This document shows, in pieces, positions 1-8,826 of a stretch of 41,890 nt of DNA (the stretch's first letter is position 1; every line of letters starts with the position of its first letter). This DNA is from Methanobrevibacter millerae (GTDB lineage: Archaea > Methanobacteriota > Methanobacteria > Methanobacteriales > Methanobacteriaceae): contig NZ_FMXB01000016.1 in NCBI RefSeq assembly GCF_900103415.1, positions 1-41,890 on the forward strand, read 5' to 3'. Both the position numbers and the translations under genes were made by a program. The notes under the pieces are model-generated. The model was not told the DNA's origin. It saw nothing but the letters and a program-made list of their open reading frames with translations, and searched no databases.

Positions 1-285
1 CCTTAACAATAAAAATCCTTATAAATCTGACCAATTTTATTAATAAAAAAAATATTCCATCAAAAAATAATCAAAAAAAAAATATCGTGATTAATCACTT
101 TCCTACGATTATTTTATATAAACCAACACCAAAAATGAAAAGTTAATTTGTATACTGAATGTTGATTCCTACTCAAATAATTAATCAAAATAATTCATAT
201 AATCAAAAACGTATTTAAACCGTTTATTACAAACGTATACCAATACTAACACATTATAAAAAAAACACCCCCCCCATTGTGCAAT
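1..285. other. A+T-rich stretch without a gene
   Basis: I see no coding region here. The stretch is very A+T-rich, with a run of eight C at 268-275 beside an A run. It lies downstream of the truncated adhesin-like gene (minus strand) and would have held the rest of that gene if it was once full length. Confidence 0.6.
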
Positions 286-325
286 TCATCCCCAACCTAG
301 AAGAAGTTGGGGTATTCTTGCAATA
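283..325 (-). mobile_element. Possible IS200/IS605-type right end (hairpin)
   Basis: On the minus strand, GAATA is followed by a hairpin with arms CCCCAAC and GTTGGGG (290-312) and then by ATGAATTG. This arrangement resembles the subterminal hairpin at the right end of IS200/IS605 elements. No tnpA or tnpB is present, so this would be a solo end. The last codons of the truncated adhesin frame run through it. The resemblance is judged by eye. Confidence 0.35.
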
Positions 326-1457
326 TTATGATAAATACCATGTTTATCATTATTTTTAAATTCACAACGATAAACTGTTAAAAAAGCCAAATCCACATAG
401 ATTGCTCCGCCATGTTTTAAATTCTCTTCTTTATTTGTTAATTTATTGTCTTTGAAAAGTGTGTTTGTAATGGTTGCTGCTGTTCCGGACATATAAATTG
501 CCGCACCATCGTAACCAGCACGGTTATCACTAAAAGTAGTTTGCCTTATGGTGCTTATACTGTCTAAAATAACTAAAGCCCCGCCAAAGCCTGAAGAACA
601 GTCTTCAAAGAGTGTTTCATAAATCAGTACATTACCATTATCCTCATATAAGAAACCTCCGGCATCTATGAATACCGCACCACCATTATTTGTGGAAGTT
701 GCATTTATAAATGTTGAGTTCATGATAACAACCTCATCCAATTCTTTTATGGCTACGGCACCAGCGCTTTTTATTGCATGCAAATTCATGAATGTTGAAT
801 TGTATATGTATGTTTTTCTATCGTTATATATTGCAGTAGCATATTGTGCAGTCGTATTGGCAAAGGTACAGTAATCTACGAAAATTGTTGATTCAACACC
901 ATATATCATACCCTTAAATGGTGTGTTATCTGTCATGAAAGTTGAATCATAAGTTTTCAGCACTGAGTTTTCACAGCAAATTGAACTGCCTGTTCCCGCA
1001 TAATTATTAATAAAATTAGAATTTTTAACTATAGTGGGGTTTCCAGTGATTAAAGCTCCTCCTGATTGCTTTGCATTATTGCTTATAAAAGTAACGTTAT
1101 TAAGAGTCAGATTCCAGGCAATATTAAAAATTCCTCCACCATTTACATTAAATCCATTGATTATTTTAAGATTGCTGATAGTTATATTTGAACCATATAC
1201 CTCAAGCAATCTGGATTGATTTTTTCCATCGAGCGTGTGTCCCTTTCCGTCAATTACAAAATTTGTTTTATTTACAACAACCCCCTCTTCTAAACCATTA
1301 TCAGTTTGTGAATCAATGCATAATCCTGAGTGAGTATAAGACTGTCAGATTCTTCATTAACTTCCTTCTGGAGTGAAGTGAGATTTCCATCAGCATAAAC
1401 ACAGCCGATTGAAATAAACAGTATTAATAGAATAAGAAATAGTCCAATTTTTTTCAA
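286..1457 (-). pseudogene. Truncated, frameshifted adhesin-like protein
   Basis: A TTG start at 1457 follows a good ribosome binding site (GGAGGT, 7-nt spacing) and begins a signal peptide (MKKIGLFLILLILFIS...CVYADG). The frame reads LTQDYAL and then meets a stop. A one-base deletion near 1312 restores the frame (SQTDNGLEEGVVVNKTNFV), which aligns residue for residue with the N-termini of the two large adhesins at the other end of the window (DYSFYNETDNNTG). The rest, to 286, is a right-handed beta-helix of the pectate-lyase/polymorphic outer membrane type, with repeated GGA and N-x-T-F motifs. It stops after about 390 residues, before any peptidase, lectin-like or Ig-like domain such as those of the intact homologues, and its last codons run into a hairpin. 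I infer a broken surface adhesin. A functional short secreted protein would need the frameshift to be a sequencing error. Confidence 0.8.
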
Positions 1458-1640
1458 AATTTATACCTCCAATATTAAGTGATAGTATTAATTTATTGAA
1501 AATAATATATAAAATTAGTTAAAAAACAAATTATAATTCAACAGCTGTCCGTAAAATCTAATTTTTTGATTTTTTGCCAAAAAAAGCTTTTGAATTATTT
1601 TTTCTCACTTTTAACAAATCATCCTAAAAAAAATCAATAA

Positions 1641-1666
1641 GTCTGCCAAAAACTAATTTTGGCGGA
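1641..1666 (-). terminator. Hairpin plus T-run after the ferredoxin
   Basis: Read on the minus strand, an 11-bp stem (GTCCGCCAAAA / TTTTGGCAGAC, one G-U pair, 5-nt loop) is followed within a few bases by an eight-T run. It lies about 30 bp after the ferredoxin stop, in the right orientation for termination. Confidence 0.6.
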
Positions 1667-1696
1667 CATCCAAATAAGTAAAAAAGAAATTTAGTT

Positions 1697-1876
1697 TTAA
1701 TCGATTGTGATGCATTCATTCGGACAGACGTCAACGCAGGTTTCACAGTAGCTGCATTCGTCCGGATCGTTGATGGTCAGCTTGCCATCTTCAAGAATCA
1801 AAACTTCCATAGGGCATACGTCAGTACAGTCCCCGCAATTATCACATTTATCTCTATTTATTGTTATATCAGCCAT
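1697..1876 (-). CDS. 2x[4Fe-4S] ferredoxin
   Basis: This 59-residue protein begins MADITINRDKCDNCGDC. It has two CxxCxxCxxxC(P) clusters, at about residues 11-21 and 40-51, separated by a short hairpin segment. That is the standard bacterial-type ferredoxin fold binding two [4Fe-4S] clusters, a low-potential electron carrier of the cytoplasm. The second cluster reads C-x2-C-x2-C-x3-CPNEC. Its electron partner cannot be told from the sequence, because neighbouring genes are unrelated and it appears monocistronic, with its own downstream hairpin terminator. The start is the only ATG in frame, and AT-rich promoter sequence lies between it and the divergent DUF2779 gene. Confidence 0.92.
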   Translation of the reverse strand: MADITINRDKCDNCGDCTDVCPMEVLILEDGKLTINDPDECSYCETCVDVCPNECITID

Positions 1877-2010
1877 TTTTTAATCTCCAAATTCATTATT
1901 GATTTTAGGACACATTAAATATTAATGCAATCCAATTGAAACCACTATTAATATTTTGAACTTCAAAACATTTAAATTTTTAAATAATTGGAAATCAATA
2001 ATAATCTAAT

Positions 2011-3507
2011 ATGAACAGGGCATTTATATCGAAGTCAAAGTATTGCCAATGCGTGCAGTGCGAAAAGATTTTCTGGCTGAACAAATATAAGGCGGAAAGT
2101 GCTGCATCAGAAAACAACGAATCCGTTTTTGAAACCGGAAAAAAGGTAGGCGAGCTTGCAAAAGGATTGTTCGGAGATTATGAGGACATACCCTCAGACG
2201 GGACCCTTTTTGAAAGGATTGCAAAAACAAAGATGCTGATGGTTGCTAAAACAAAAATCATCACGGAAGCATCATTTGCCTATAACAACAATTTCTGCAG
2301 CGTTGACATCCTTAAAAACGATTCCGACGGAGTGGAAATCTATGAAGTGAAAAGTTCCACAAAAATCGATGACATATATTTGGATGACGCCGCATTCCAG
2401 TACATGGTATTGTCCGATTTGGGTTTAAACGTCAAAAAAGTAGCAATTGTCTATTTGAACAACGAATACGTGAGAGGTAGTGAGCTTGACATCACCCAGC
2501 TATTCAACATTGAAGACATTACCGATGCCTGTTTGGAAAAGCAGGACGAGATAAGGGCAAACATCGAAATGATTAATGATTACATGGACGTTTACGGCGA
2601 ATATAACGAGCCAGTTAAAGAGATAGGATTGCACTGCTTCAAGCCATACAAATGCCCTTTCTGGCAGTACTGTACACGGAACCTGCCTAAACCGAATGTA
2701 TTTGATATTGCAGGCATGCAGAACCGCACAAAATTCAAGAAATATGATGAGGGCAAAATATCATTCGAAGATTTGAAAAACGAGGACATTAACGAGAAAT
2801 GCCTGGAACAGATTGATTTTGAGCTTAATGACCGCCCGGCAAAGATAGAAAAGGAAGCTGTAATGGAAGTGCTTGATTCGCTTAATTATCCACTTTATTT
2901 CATCGATTATGAATCCTGCCAGCATGCAATACCCGAGCTTGAAGGGACAAAGGCCTATCAGCAGATTCCTTTCCAGTATTCACTGCACATCATCAGAGAG
3001 GAAGGGGCACCCCTGGAACATAAGGAGTTCCTGGCCGAAGCCGACGATGAAAACGTAATCAGGAACTTTGCCGAAAGCATGATTGAGGACATGAGCGAAA
3101 ACGGCAGCGTAATCGTCTACAACAAGACCTTTGAAGCGACCAGAAACCGTGAAATCGGCGAGATGTATCCTGACCTGAAGGAGGAAATGGATCGAATCAA
3201 CTCTAACATCGTTGATTTGATGGTGCCGTTCAGAAACAGAGACTACTATACAAAGGAAATGAAAGGCTCCTATTCAATCAAATACGTTCTGCCGGCATTG
3301 TATCCCAACGATCCGGAACTGGATTACGGTGAGCTTTCATTAATTCACAAGGGCGATGAAGCCTCAAACGCATTTTTAACCCTAAAGGACAAGTCTCCAG
3401 AAGAACAGGAAGAAATAAGAAAAGCGTTGCTTGAATACTGCAGACTGGACACGTACGCAATGGTCAAGATATGGGAGAAATTCAGAGAAGTTGTGAAAAA
3501 TGAGTGA
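2011..3507 (+). CDS. DUF2779 protein: Cas4-like nuclease fused to DEDD exonuclease-like domain
   Basis: The protein has 498 residues. The N-terminal half has a PD-(D/E)xK signature: Asp near residue 98 and Y-E112-V-K114. It also has the Cas4/AddB-type cysteine set: C12/C14/C17 near the N-terminus and C209-x5-C215-x5-C221, which could hold a [4Fe-4S] cluster. The C-terminal half (from about 285) is the DUF2779 region. It shows DEDD-type exonuclease features: D299-Y-E301, an NKTFE segment near 372, and Y476-x3-D480. I infer a DNA- or RNA-processing nuclease with two catalytic centres; the substrate is unknown. The gene stands alone, with no cas genes nearby. There is no close Shine-Dalgarno. 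A TATA-like stretch at 1978-1986 lies about 26 bp upstream, so the transcript may be leaderless. Confidence 0.8.
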   Translation: MNRAFISKSKYCQCVQCEKIFWLNKYKAESAASENNESVFETGKKVGELAKGLFGDYEDIPSDGTLFERIAKTKMLMVAKTKIITEASFAYNNNFCSVDILKNDSDGVEIYEVKSSTKIDDIYLDDAAFQYMVLSDLGLNVKKVAIVYLNNEYVRGSELDITQLFNIEDITDACLEKQDEIRANIEMINDYMDVYGEYNEPVKEIGLHCFKPYKCPFWQYCTRNLPKPNVFDIAGMQNRTKFKKYDEGKISFEDLKNEDINEKCLEQIDFELNDRPAKIEKEAVMEVLDSLNYPLYFIDYESCQHAIPELEGTKAYQQIPFQYSLHIIREEGAPLEHKEFLAEADDENVIRNFAESMIEDMSENGSVIVYNKTFEATRNREIGEMYPDLKEEMDRINSNIVDLMVPFRNRDYYTKEMKGSYSIKYVLPALYPNDPELDYGELSLIHKGDEASNAFLTLKDKSPEEQEEIRKALLEYCRLDTYAMVKIWEKFREVVKNE

Positions 3508-3843
3508 AGAGATTTCAAGGGCGAGCTAAGATGAATCCTTGAAGCCATCATCAATTAAATCAAAACTATTTCTTTTCATTTAATTTAATCGAGTGTATGT
3601 GCAATTAATGCCAAGAATTTCGAAAACCAAATCTCATTTGAAATGAGGATATATATGAAAGCTTTGCCGAAAGCGGTTTTCCAATGGCTTAGGCCTGAAT
3701 TAATTTCAACCTATTGCCGAATCCTGAGAGTGAAATATGACATCACCGCAACCACTTTTGATGAAAAACTCCCCCGATTTTTCAGGGCCAAATTAAAATA
3801 TTATATAATAAATCCTACAAAACTATAAATATTAGGTGATAAA
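3508..3843. other. Intergenic region with dispersed repeat copy and promoter
   Basis: No convincing gene is present. A 61-codon frame at 3643-3828 has no ribosome binding site and lies partly in a repeated sequence. Positions 3605-3661 match 7251-7307. A TATA-like TTATATAAT at about 3798 and the ribosome binding site AGGTGAT at 3836-3842 serve the DUF308 gene. Confidence 0.6.
3605..3661 (+). repeat. Dispersed 57-bp repeat, copy A
   Basis: It starts TTAATGCCA and ends TATATGAAAG. It aligns without gaps to 7251-7307 at roughly 70 % identity by eye. Both copies lie upstream of a TATA box and a plus-strand gene. Confidence 0.55.
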
Positions 3844-4347
3844 ATGGAATTTAGAAAAATACTTGGAATTATTTTTATACTATTAGGTATAATTTTCATA
3901 GTTTACCCTATGTATAGTGCGGCAGCAGTATCCCTTATTGCAGGCATATGTCTAATATGCTTCGGATTTGCTTCCATTGTTAAAGGATTTTCTTTTTGGA
4001 GCATGATGGCTCACGTTTCAGCGCTTGATATACTGATAGGAATTTGTGCAGTACTCTTCGGATTTTTATTTATATATAAAATCGACGCATTGTCTTTCCT
4101 TTCAGCATACCTGTTCTATTTGGTTGCATTCGTGCTGATATTTGTAGGTATCTTCGGAATTTTCTTTGCAATCGATACCACATCAAGACTCATGTCAATA
4201 TTGATTTTAATATTAGGTTTTATAGCAACTTATCTCGCTGCATTTTCAATTGCACAGCCATTATATGTCGCAATTCTAGTTGGAATCGGTTTAATTTTAG
4301 AAGGTTTGAGTTTATTTTTAATCAACCCGGTTATTGATAGAATTTAA
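3844..4347 (+). CDS. DUF308/HdeD-family membrane protein
   Basis: The protein has 167 residues, almost all hydrophobic, with six predicted membrane segments in helical-hairpin pairs (roughly 5-22, 27-46, 58-77, 84-107, 114-133 and 136-160). The repeated G-I-x-L-I-x-x-G-x patterns are typical of the HdeD/DUF308 family. Homologues are small inner-membrane proteins, linked to acid resistance in E. coli; the archaeal role is not known. The start is supported by AGGTGAT 5-6 nt upstream. The UbiB-like gene follows after 16 bp, so the two are probably co-transcribed. Confidence 0.8.
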   Translation: MEFRKILGIIFILLGIIFIVYPMYSAAAVSLIAGICLICFGFASIVKGFSFWSMMAHVSALDILIGICAVLFGFLFIYKIDALSFLSAYLFYLVAFVLIFVGIFGIFFAIDTTSRLMSILILILGFIATYLAAFSIAQPLYVAILVGIGLILEGLSLFLINPVIDRI

Positions 4348-4363
4348 ATTTTAAGTGATAATT

Positions 4364-5959
4364 ATGGATAAAGAGACAAAGGAACGTTTGGGCGAAATCA
4401 GGGCAGCCATGAAAAAATACGGCTTCGACAAGATTTTAGGCCAAACAGCAAAAAGCAAACTACGCCACAAAGAGCTGGATGACGAGGACAATCTTTTGCT
4501 GGACGATGAACTCCCCGTAAAACTGAGACTGATGCTTCAGGAACTGGGAACCACATTCATCAAGTTAGGTCAGCTATTGAGTACAAGACCGGATATTGTC
4601 GGAGAAAAGGTTGCAGCAGAACTTGCCAATTTGCAAGACGACAATCCTGCAATAACATACGAACAGGTAAAGGAAATAGTTGAAAGGGAACTAGAAGGCA
4701 ACATTGATGAACTATATGCAGATTTCAAGCATGAGCACTTAGCGACCGCATCAATCGGTCAGGTTCATGAAGCCACATTAATTACCGGCGAACGTGTTGC
4801 AGTCAAAATCCAAAAGGAAGGCATTACCGATAAGATTGACCTTGATTTAAGGATAATGAAGTATGTCGCAAATCGTGCAGACAAATTCAACTCCGATTTG
4901 AAAAAACTGAACCTGCCGGGAATCATGGAGGAGTTTGACCGTTCCATTCACAAGGAAATCGACTACAACAACGAATTCATGAACATGCAGCGCATTGAAA
5001 TGAATTTCGTGGACAATCCCCAAATTCACATTCCGGCCACATACGCCGAATACTGTACCTCAAAAGTCCTTACCATGGAATTCATTGAAGGTACAAAACT
5101 CAATGACGTTTATGCAAGCACAGGAGACGAATTCGACAAGAAGCTATTGGCAAAAAATGTTCTGGATTCATATCTCCAGCAGCTGTTCATCGACGGATTC
5201 TTCCACGGAGATCCTCACCCAGGAAACATCATGATTTTGGAGGACAACGTAGTATGTTATCTCGATTTGGGTATGATGGGATTCTTTGATGAGGAATTCA
5301 AGCGCAACCTTTCAGAAGTAATGCTTTTATTCGTAGACCAGGACGTTGACGGACTGATCAACCAATTGATGTACATGGACATCCTTGATTATGACATCGA
5401 CACGAAAACATTAAGAAGAGACCTCAATGACCTCTTTGGAAGGTATTTCGGCGTACAGCTTAACCGTTTCGACGGAGTGCTGGAAGCGCTTCTCAGCCTC
5501 ATGCAGGAATATGGAGTAATCATTCCGAATGAAATCGTTACAATGGCAAGAGGACTGTCAATGATTGAAGCCATTGCGCACAATCTCGATCCGCAAATCG
5601 ATGTATTCGCATCAATCAAGCCTATCGCTACGCAGATTGCCAAAAAAAGAGTCAGCCCTAAAGAATTCATAAAAGGCAAAAAAAGCAACCTGATTCTTTA
5701 TGACCATATGGTCAGGAACCTTCCTAAACTTCTTACAAGGATGATTCACAAGATTGATAACGAAGAGTTCCGCTTCCACCTGGAAGTTGACATTACCGAC
5801 AAGGTTTCAATTATCGCACTGGTATCAGCGCTCATAATAGGTTCATCAGTCGTTTCATTTGGACCTAGACTATTCGACATGCCTGCGATTTCCTTAATCG
5901 GATATATAATTGCCATAATCCTAAGCGTTATCGGCATAAAGAAATTCGTTTTAAAATAG
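4364..5959 (+). CDS. UbiB/ABC1/ADCK-family atypical kinase
   Basis: The protein has 531 residues. All family hallmarks are visible: the KxGQ motif (K67-L-G-Q), the A-S-I-G-Q-V-H loop near 129-135, the nucleotide-binding Lys148 in VAVKIQ, the catalytic-loop-like HGDPHPGN (281-288) and the metal-binding D301-L-G. Two membrane segments close the C-terminus (about 487-506 and 511-528), so the kinase domain is tethered to the membrane. UbiB/Coq8 proteins support isoprenoid-quinone synthesis in bacteria and mitochondria. Methanobacteriales are not known to make quinones, so a role in another isoprenoid or lipid process is more likely here. I start at ATG 4364, with AAGTGATA just upstream; the in-frame GTG at 4355 falls inside that binding site. 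Confidence 0.9.
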   Translation: MDKETKERLGEIRAAMKKYGFDKILGQTAKSKLRHKELDDEDNLLLDDELPVKLRLMLQELGTTFIKLGQLLSTRPDIVGEKVAAELANLQDDNPAITYEQVKEIVERELEGNIDELYADFKHEHLATASIGQVHEATLITGERVAVKIQKEGITDKIDLDLRIMKYVANRADKFNSDLKKLNLPGIMEEFDRSIHKEIDYNNEFMNMQRIEMNFVDNPQIHIPATYAEYCTSKVLTMEFIEGTKLNDVYASTGDEFDKKLLAKNVLDSYLQQLFIDGFFHGDPHPGNIMILEDNVVCYLDLGMMGFFDEEFKRNLSEVMLLFVDQDVDGLINQLMYMDILDYDIDTKTLRRDLNDLFGRYFGVQLNRFDGVLEALLSLMQEYGVIIPNEIVTMARGLSMIEAIAHNLDPQIDVFASIKPIATQIAKKRVSPKEFIKGKKSNLILYDHMVRNLPKLLTRMIHKIDNEEFRFHLEVDITDKVSIIALVSALIIGSSVVSFGPRLFDMPAISLIGYIIAIILSVIGIKKFVLK

Positions 5960-5964
5960 ATTTG

Positions 5965-5997
5965 GAGGAATTAATTTTCCTCAACACTTATTTTTTT
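5965..5997 (+). terminator. Hairpin plus T-run after the UbiB-like gene
   Basis: The stem GAGGAA/TTCCTC has a 6-nt loop (5965-5982) and is followed by a seven-T run at 5991-5997. It begins 5 bp after the stop codon and ends just inside the converging TMEM175-like gene. Confidence 0.6.
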
Positions 5998-7150
5998 AAT
6001 TATCGAAATTGATTAATTTAATTTTCTTCATCATGAATATCCATGTCATTGCAATTGAAAGAAGACATGAGAGAATAATAATTGGCGGATAGAAATAGTA
6101 ACCGATAATTATGAAAATCACCGTAAAGCCAATGTTTATAATGTAGTTATTGTAATTCTGGAACGCCATCTGCAGGAATGAATTTGATTCATCTATCTTT
6201 TTCATCTGATATGTTGCGACAATGGAGCATACGTTAATTATAATGAAATCGATACCGTAGACGCACTGAGGCACGAATTCATTGAAATTCATGGCGACAT
6301 ATGTCGTCAAGTAAGGAATCAGTGAAAGGAAGAACAAACCCAGACATATGGCCCAGATTGACTTGTAATTGATCTTGTTGACGATGGAGAACAGGTTATA
6401 GGTAAAGTTCCACACATTAAAGCAGACTATGAAACTGATTGCATATGCTATGAATTCAAGTTTCAGTTCCAGTAGGGCGCCTAAGCTGCCGTTTACTGCA
6501 GTCGGGATTTCAAGCACGATAATCGTTATAATAATAGCTATAATCGCATCAATAAGAGCTTCAAACCTTTCAGTATCTTCAAATTCCTGGCCCTGCATTC
6601 TGTTATAGATTATGCTCAGAACCACTGATATTAAACACATCAGATAAATTCCCGGAACGTATATCGTGTAGGATATGACAAAACCTATCAATATAATGAT
6701 TAAAGGCCCGATGAAATGAATTTTCTTAATGTGGAGTTCCTTTAATTTCTCATTGGACTTGTTTGCTCCGAACACCACAACCACTGAAATGATATGGGAA
6801 ATGTTGGCGAAAAGTATAATCAGTCCAAATATCGTCTCGGCAGTTAATGAATACAGGTTCAGGGAAAGCCATGAGGCGAAATACGGGAAGAGCGTAAAGA
6901 GAAACATTGAAATCCCATATGAAATGAGAACCTTGTTGTTAATGTCATCGATATGCTGGAACAGCTTCTGATTTGTGTACCAGATATTGATGATAGAGAG
7001 AAATACGATGAAATAGGTTGTTATACTAAGCAAATTTGCAAATAGATCCCCCCAGCCGGGACCGAATGGCTGAGGAATCTTTAAAACCAGAATCGTTATA
7101 ACAATCGCCAGAACCGCATCATAAAATGTTTCAAACCTATTCGTATTCAT
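5996..7150 (-). CDS. Tandem TMEM175-type (DUF1211) channel protein
   Basis: The protein has 384 residues and about twelve membrane segments in two homologous halves. Each half opens with the DUF1211/TMEM175 signature: R-F-E-T-F-Y-D-A-V-L-A-I-V-I-T near residue 5 and R-F-E-A-L-I-D-A-I-I-A-I-I-I-T near residue 197. Single-repeat prokaryotic TMEM175 proteins form tetrameric potassium-selective channels, and the human protein has two repeats like this one, so a dimer is the likely assembly. The pore in this family is lined by hydrophobic residues of the first helix, not by a GYG filter. No clear Shine-Dalgarno precedes the ATG. A TATA-like TTTATTAA about 30 bp upstream suggests a near-leaderless transcript. 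The gene converges on the UbiB-like gene. Confidence 0.85.
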   Translation of the reverse strand: MNTNRFETFYDAVLAIVITILVLKIPQPFGPGWGDLFANLLSITTYFIVFLSIINIWYTNQKLFQHIDDINNKVLISYGISMFLFTLFPYFASWLSLNLYSLTAETIFGLIILFANISHIISVVVVFGANKSNEKLKELHIKKIHFIGPLIIILIGFVISYTIYVPGIYLMCLISVVLSIIYNRMQGQEFEDTERFEALIDAIIAIIITIIVLEIPTAVNGSLGALLELKLEFIAYAISFIVCFNVWNFTYNLFSIVNKINYKSIWAICLGLFFLSLIPYLTTYVAMNFNEFVPQCVYGIDFIIINVCSIVATYQMKKIDESNSFLQMAFQNYNNYIINIGFTVIFIIIGYYFYPPIIILSCLLSIAMTWIFMMKKIKLINFDN

Positions 7151-7405
7151 GGTTTAACATTTGTTTTGAAAGTTAATAAATCTTATTTATTCATAACATT
7201 AAATTGAAGCTTTCACCAAAAAAAATGTATTTAAATGAATGACTTTTGCATTAATGCCAGGTATCCGGAAAATCAAAGTGCTTTTTGAATTGGGATGTAT
7301 ATGAAAGAGCTTTCAATTCACAAATTATATAACTTTTACAGTTAATAACTATTAATTAATTGGTAATAATCTTGCCGTTAATTAATGTTAATTGGAGAAG
7401 ATAAC
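7151..7405. promoter_or_regulatory. Divergent promoter region, TMEM175-like gene and pyruvate kinase
   Basis: The region holds the second copy of the dispersed repeat (7251-7307), a TATA-like TTATATAA near 7325 for the pyruvate kinase gene, and GGAG at 7394-7397, which places the start at GTG 7406. Confidence 0.5.
7251..7307 (+). repeat. Dispersed 57-bp repeat, copy B
   Basis: It is the partner of 3605-3661, sharing TTAATGCCA at the start and TATATGAAAG at the end. It lies just upstream of the pyruvate kinase promoter. Confidence 0.55.
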
Positions 7406-8809
7406 GTGAAAAAAACAAAAGTAATATGCAGCATAGGTCCTGCTTCCGATTCCGTTGAGGTAATGAGCGAAATGGTTAATGCAGGAATGGACTGTGCTCG
7501 AATCAATCTCAGCCATGCCACAAAGGAAGGAATAATCAATACGATAGAGGTCATTCGTGAAGTGCGAGAGGCATGCAACGCACATATAGCAATAATGTAC
7601 GACACCAAAGGACCTGAATTCAGAACGCTTAAATTCGAAAACGGCGGCATAACCCTTAAGGCGGGTGACACCATCAGGATGAGCAAGACCTGCACACTTG
7701 GAAACGAAGAGGAATTCGGAGTCAACCACTGCGAAGCGATAGACTTTATCAAAACAGGACACCAAGTGCTGATAGACAATGCCCTTCTTGAACTGGAAGT
7801 AATTGAGAAGAAAGAGGATTATGTGGTATTGAAAGCCCTGGAGGACGGAAAGATTAAAGACAACAAGACAATAAATGTTCCGGGCGTCGATTTAAACCTG
7901 GAATTCATGAGCGAAATCGACAGACAGGACATTACCTTTGCTGCACAGCATTCATGCGATTATCTTGCATTGTCATTTGTTAATTCAAGAGAGGACGTTA
8001 TTGAAGCCCGCAAAATTATTGAAGATGCAGGAGGAGACGCACTTATCATCTCAAAAATCGAAAGCAACAAAGGCCTTGAAAACATTGACGAGATAATCGA
8101 CGAGTCAGACGGCATTATGGTAGCCAGAGGAGATCTGGGAGTGGACGTTCCTTTAGAAGAGCTTCCGATGATTCAAAAAATCATAATCAAAAAATGCCGT
8201 CAGAAGGGCAAGTTCGCCATTGTCGCCACGGAAATGCTTGCTTCAATGTATGAAAGCCCAAGGCCTACACGAGCGGAAGTATCAGACGTTGCAAACGCAG
8301 TACTTGACGGAACGGACTGCGTGATGCTTTCAGGCGAAACCACAATCGGAAAGTTTCCGGTGCAATCCGTTGTAATAATGAGCCGAATATGCGAATACGT
8401 TGAATCAACAATCGACTATACCAAACACGTCGCCTACAAGGGAAACATAGGCATCGGAGATACTATTGCCAAGCTTGTTGTGGACGCCGTTGAATTCAAT
8501 GATATTAAATTAATAGCTACAACGACAATGTCCGGATTTACGGCCAGAAGCATAAGCAATTTCAGGCCGAATTCAATAATCATGGCCTGCTGTCCGTCAA
8601 ACCATATTGCAGAAAAGGTTGCTCTGAACTTCGGCGTCAAGCCCGTGGTAACCGACATTTACGAATCAACAGATAAAATGGTTGAAAACGCAAGAAAAAC
8701 GGCAGAAAAGGAATTCAATTTGAATAAAGGCGATTTGATAGTGGTTACCGGAGGATTTCCATTAGGAAAGGCGAAAAAAACAAATTATCTAAGAATTATG
8801 GAAATCTAA
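7406..8809 (+). CDS. pyk: Pyruvate kinase
   Basis: The protein has 467 residues and transfers phosphate between phosphoenolpyruvate and ADP, giving pyruvate and ATP. Visible marks are the N-terminal KTKVICSIGPASDS and INLSHA (substrate-binding Arg/Asn region), the YDTKGPEFR motif near residue 68, the catalytic ISKIESNKG segment near 219, MVARGDLGVD near 239 and the MLSGETTIGKFP motif. The A-B-C domain order is complete. I start at GTG 7406: GGAG lies 8 nt before it and MKKTKVICSIGP is the usual beginning. The in-frame ATG at 7385 precedes the binding site. The gene ends three bases from the converging transporter gene, with a shared palindrome as terminator. Confidence 0.95.
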   Translation: MKKTKVICSIGPASDSVEVMSEMVNAGMDCARINLSHATKEGIINTIEVIREVREACNAHIAIMYDTKGPEFRTLKFENGGITLKAGDTIRMSKTCTLGNEEEFGVNHCEAIDFIKTGHQVLIDNALLELEVIEKKEDYVVLKALEDGKIKDNKTINVPGVDLNLEFMSEIDRQDITFAAQHSCDYLALSFVNSREDVIEARKIIEDAGGDALIISKIESNKGLENIDEIIDESDGIMVARGDLGVDVPLEELPMIQKIIIKKCRQKGKFAIVATEMLASMYESPRPTRAEVSDVANAVLDGTDCVMLSGETTIGKFPVQSVVIMSRICEYVESTIDYTKHVAYKGNIGIGDTIAKLVVDAVEFNDIKLIATTTMSGFTARSISNFRPNSIIMACCPSNHIAEKVALNFGVKPVVTDIYESTDKMVENARKTAEKEFNLNKGDLIVVTGGFPLGKAKKTNYLRIMEI

Positions 8810-8826
8810 AAATCATGCATTTTTAG
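8806..8826. terminator. Shared palindrome between convergent genes
   Basis: Perfect 8-bp arms CTAAAAAT / ATTTTTAG flank a 5-nt loop. They cover the pyruvate kinase stop and the end of the transporter gene. The arms supply a T-run in either direction, fitting a bidirectional terminator. Confidence 0.5.

Noticed and set aside
3643-3828. 61-codon plus-strand frame beginning MRIYMKALPKAVF
   Set aside because: It has no ribosome binding site, its start lies in a dispersed repeat and it has no recognised family. It is more likely a chance frame, although a repeated small protein cannot be excluded.
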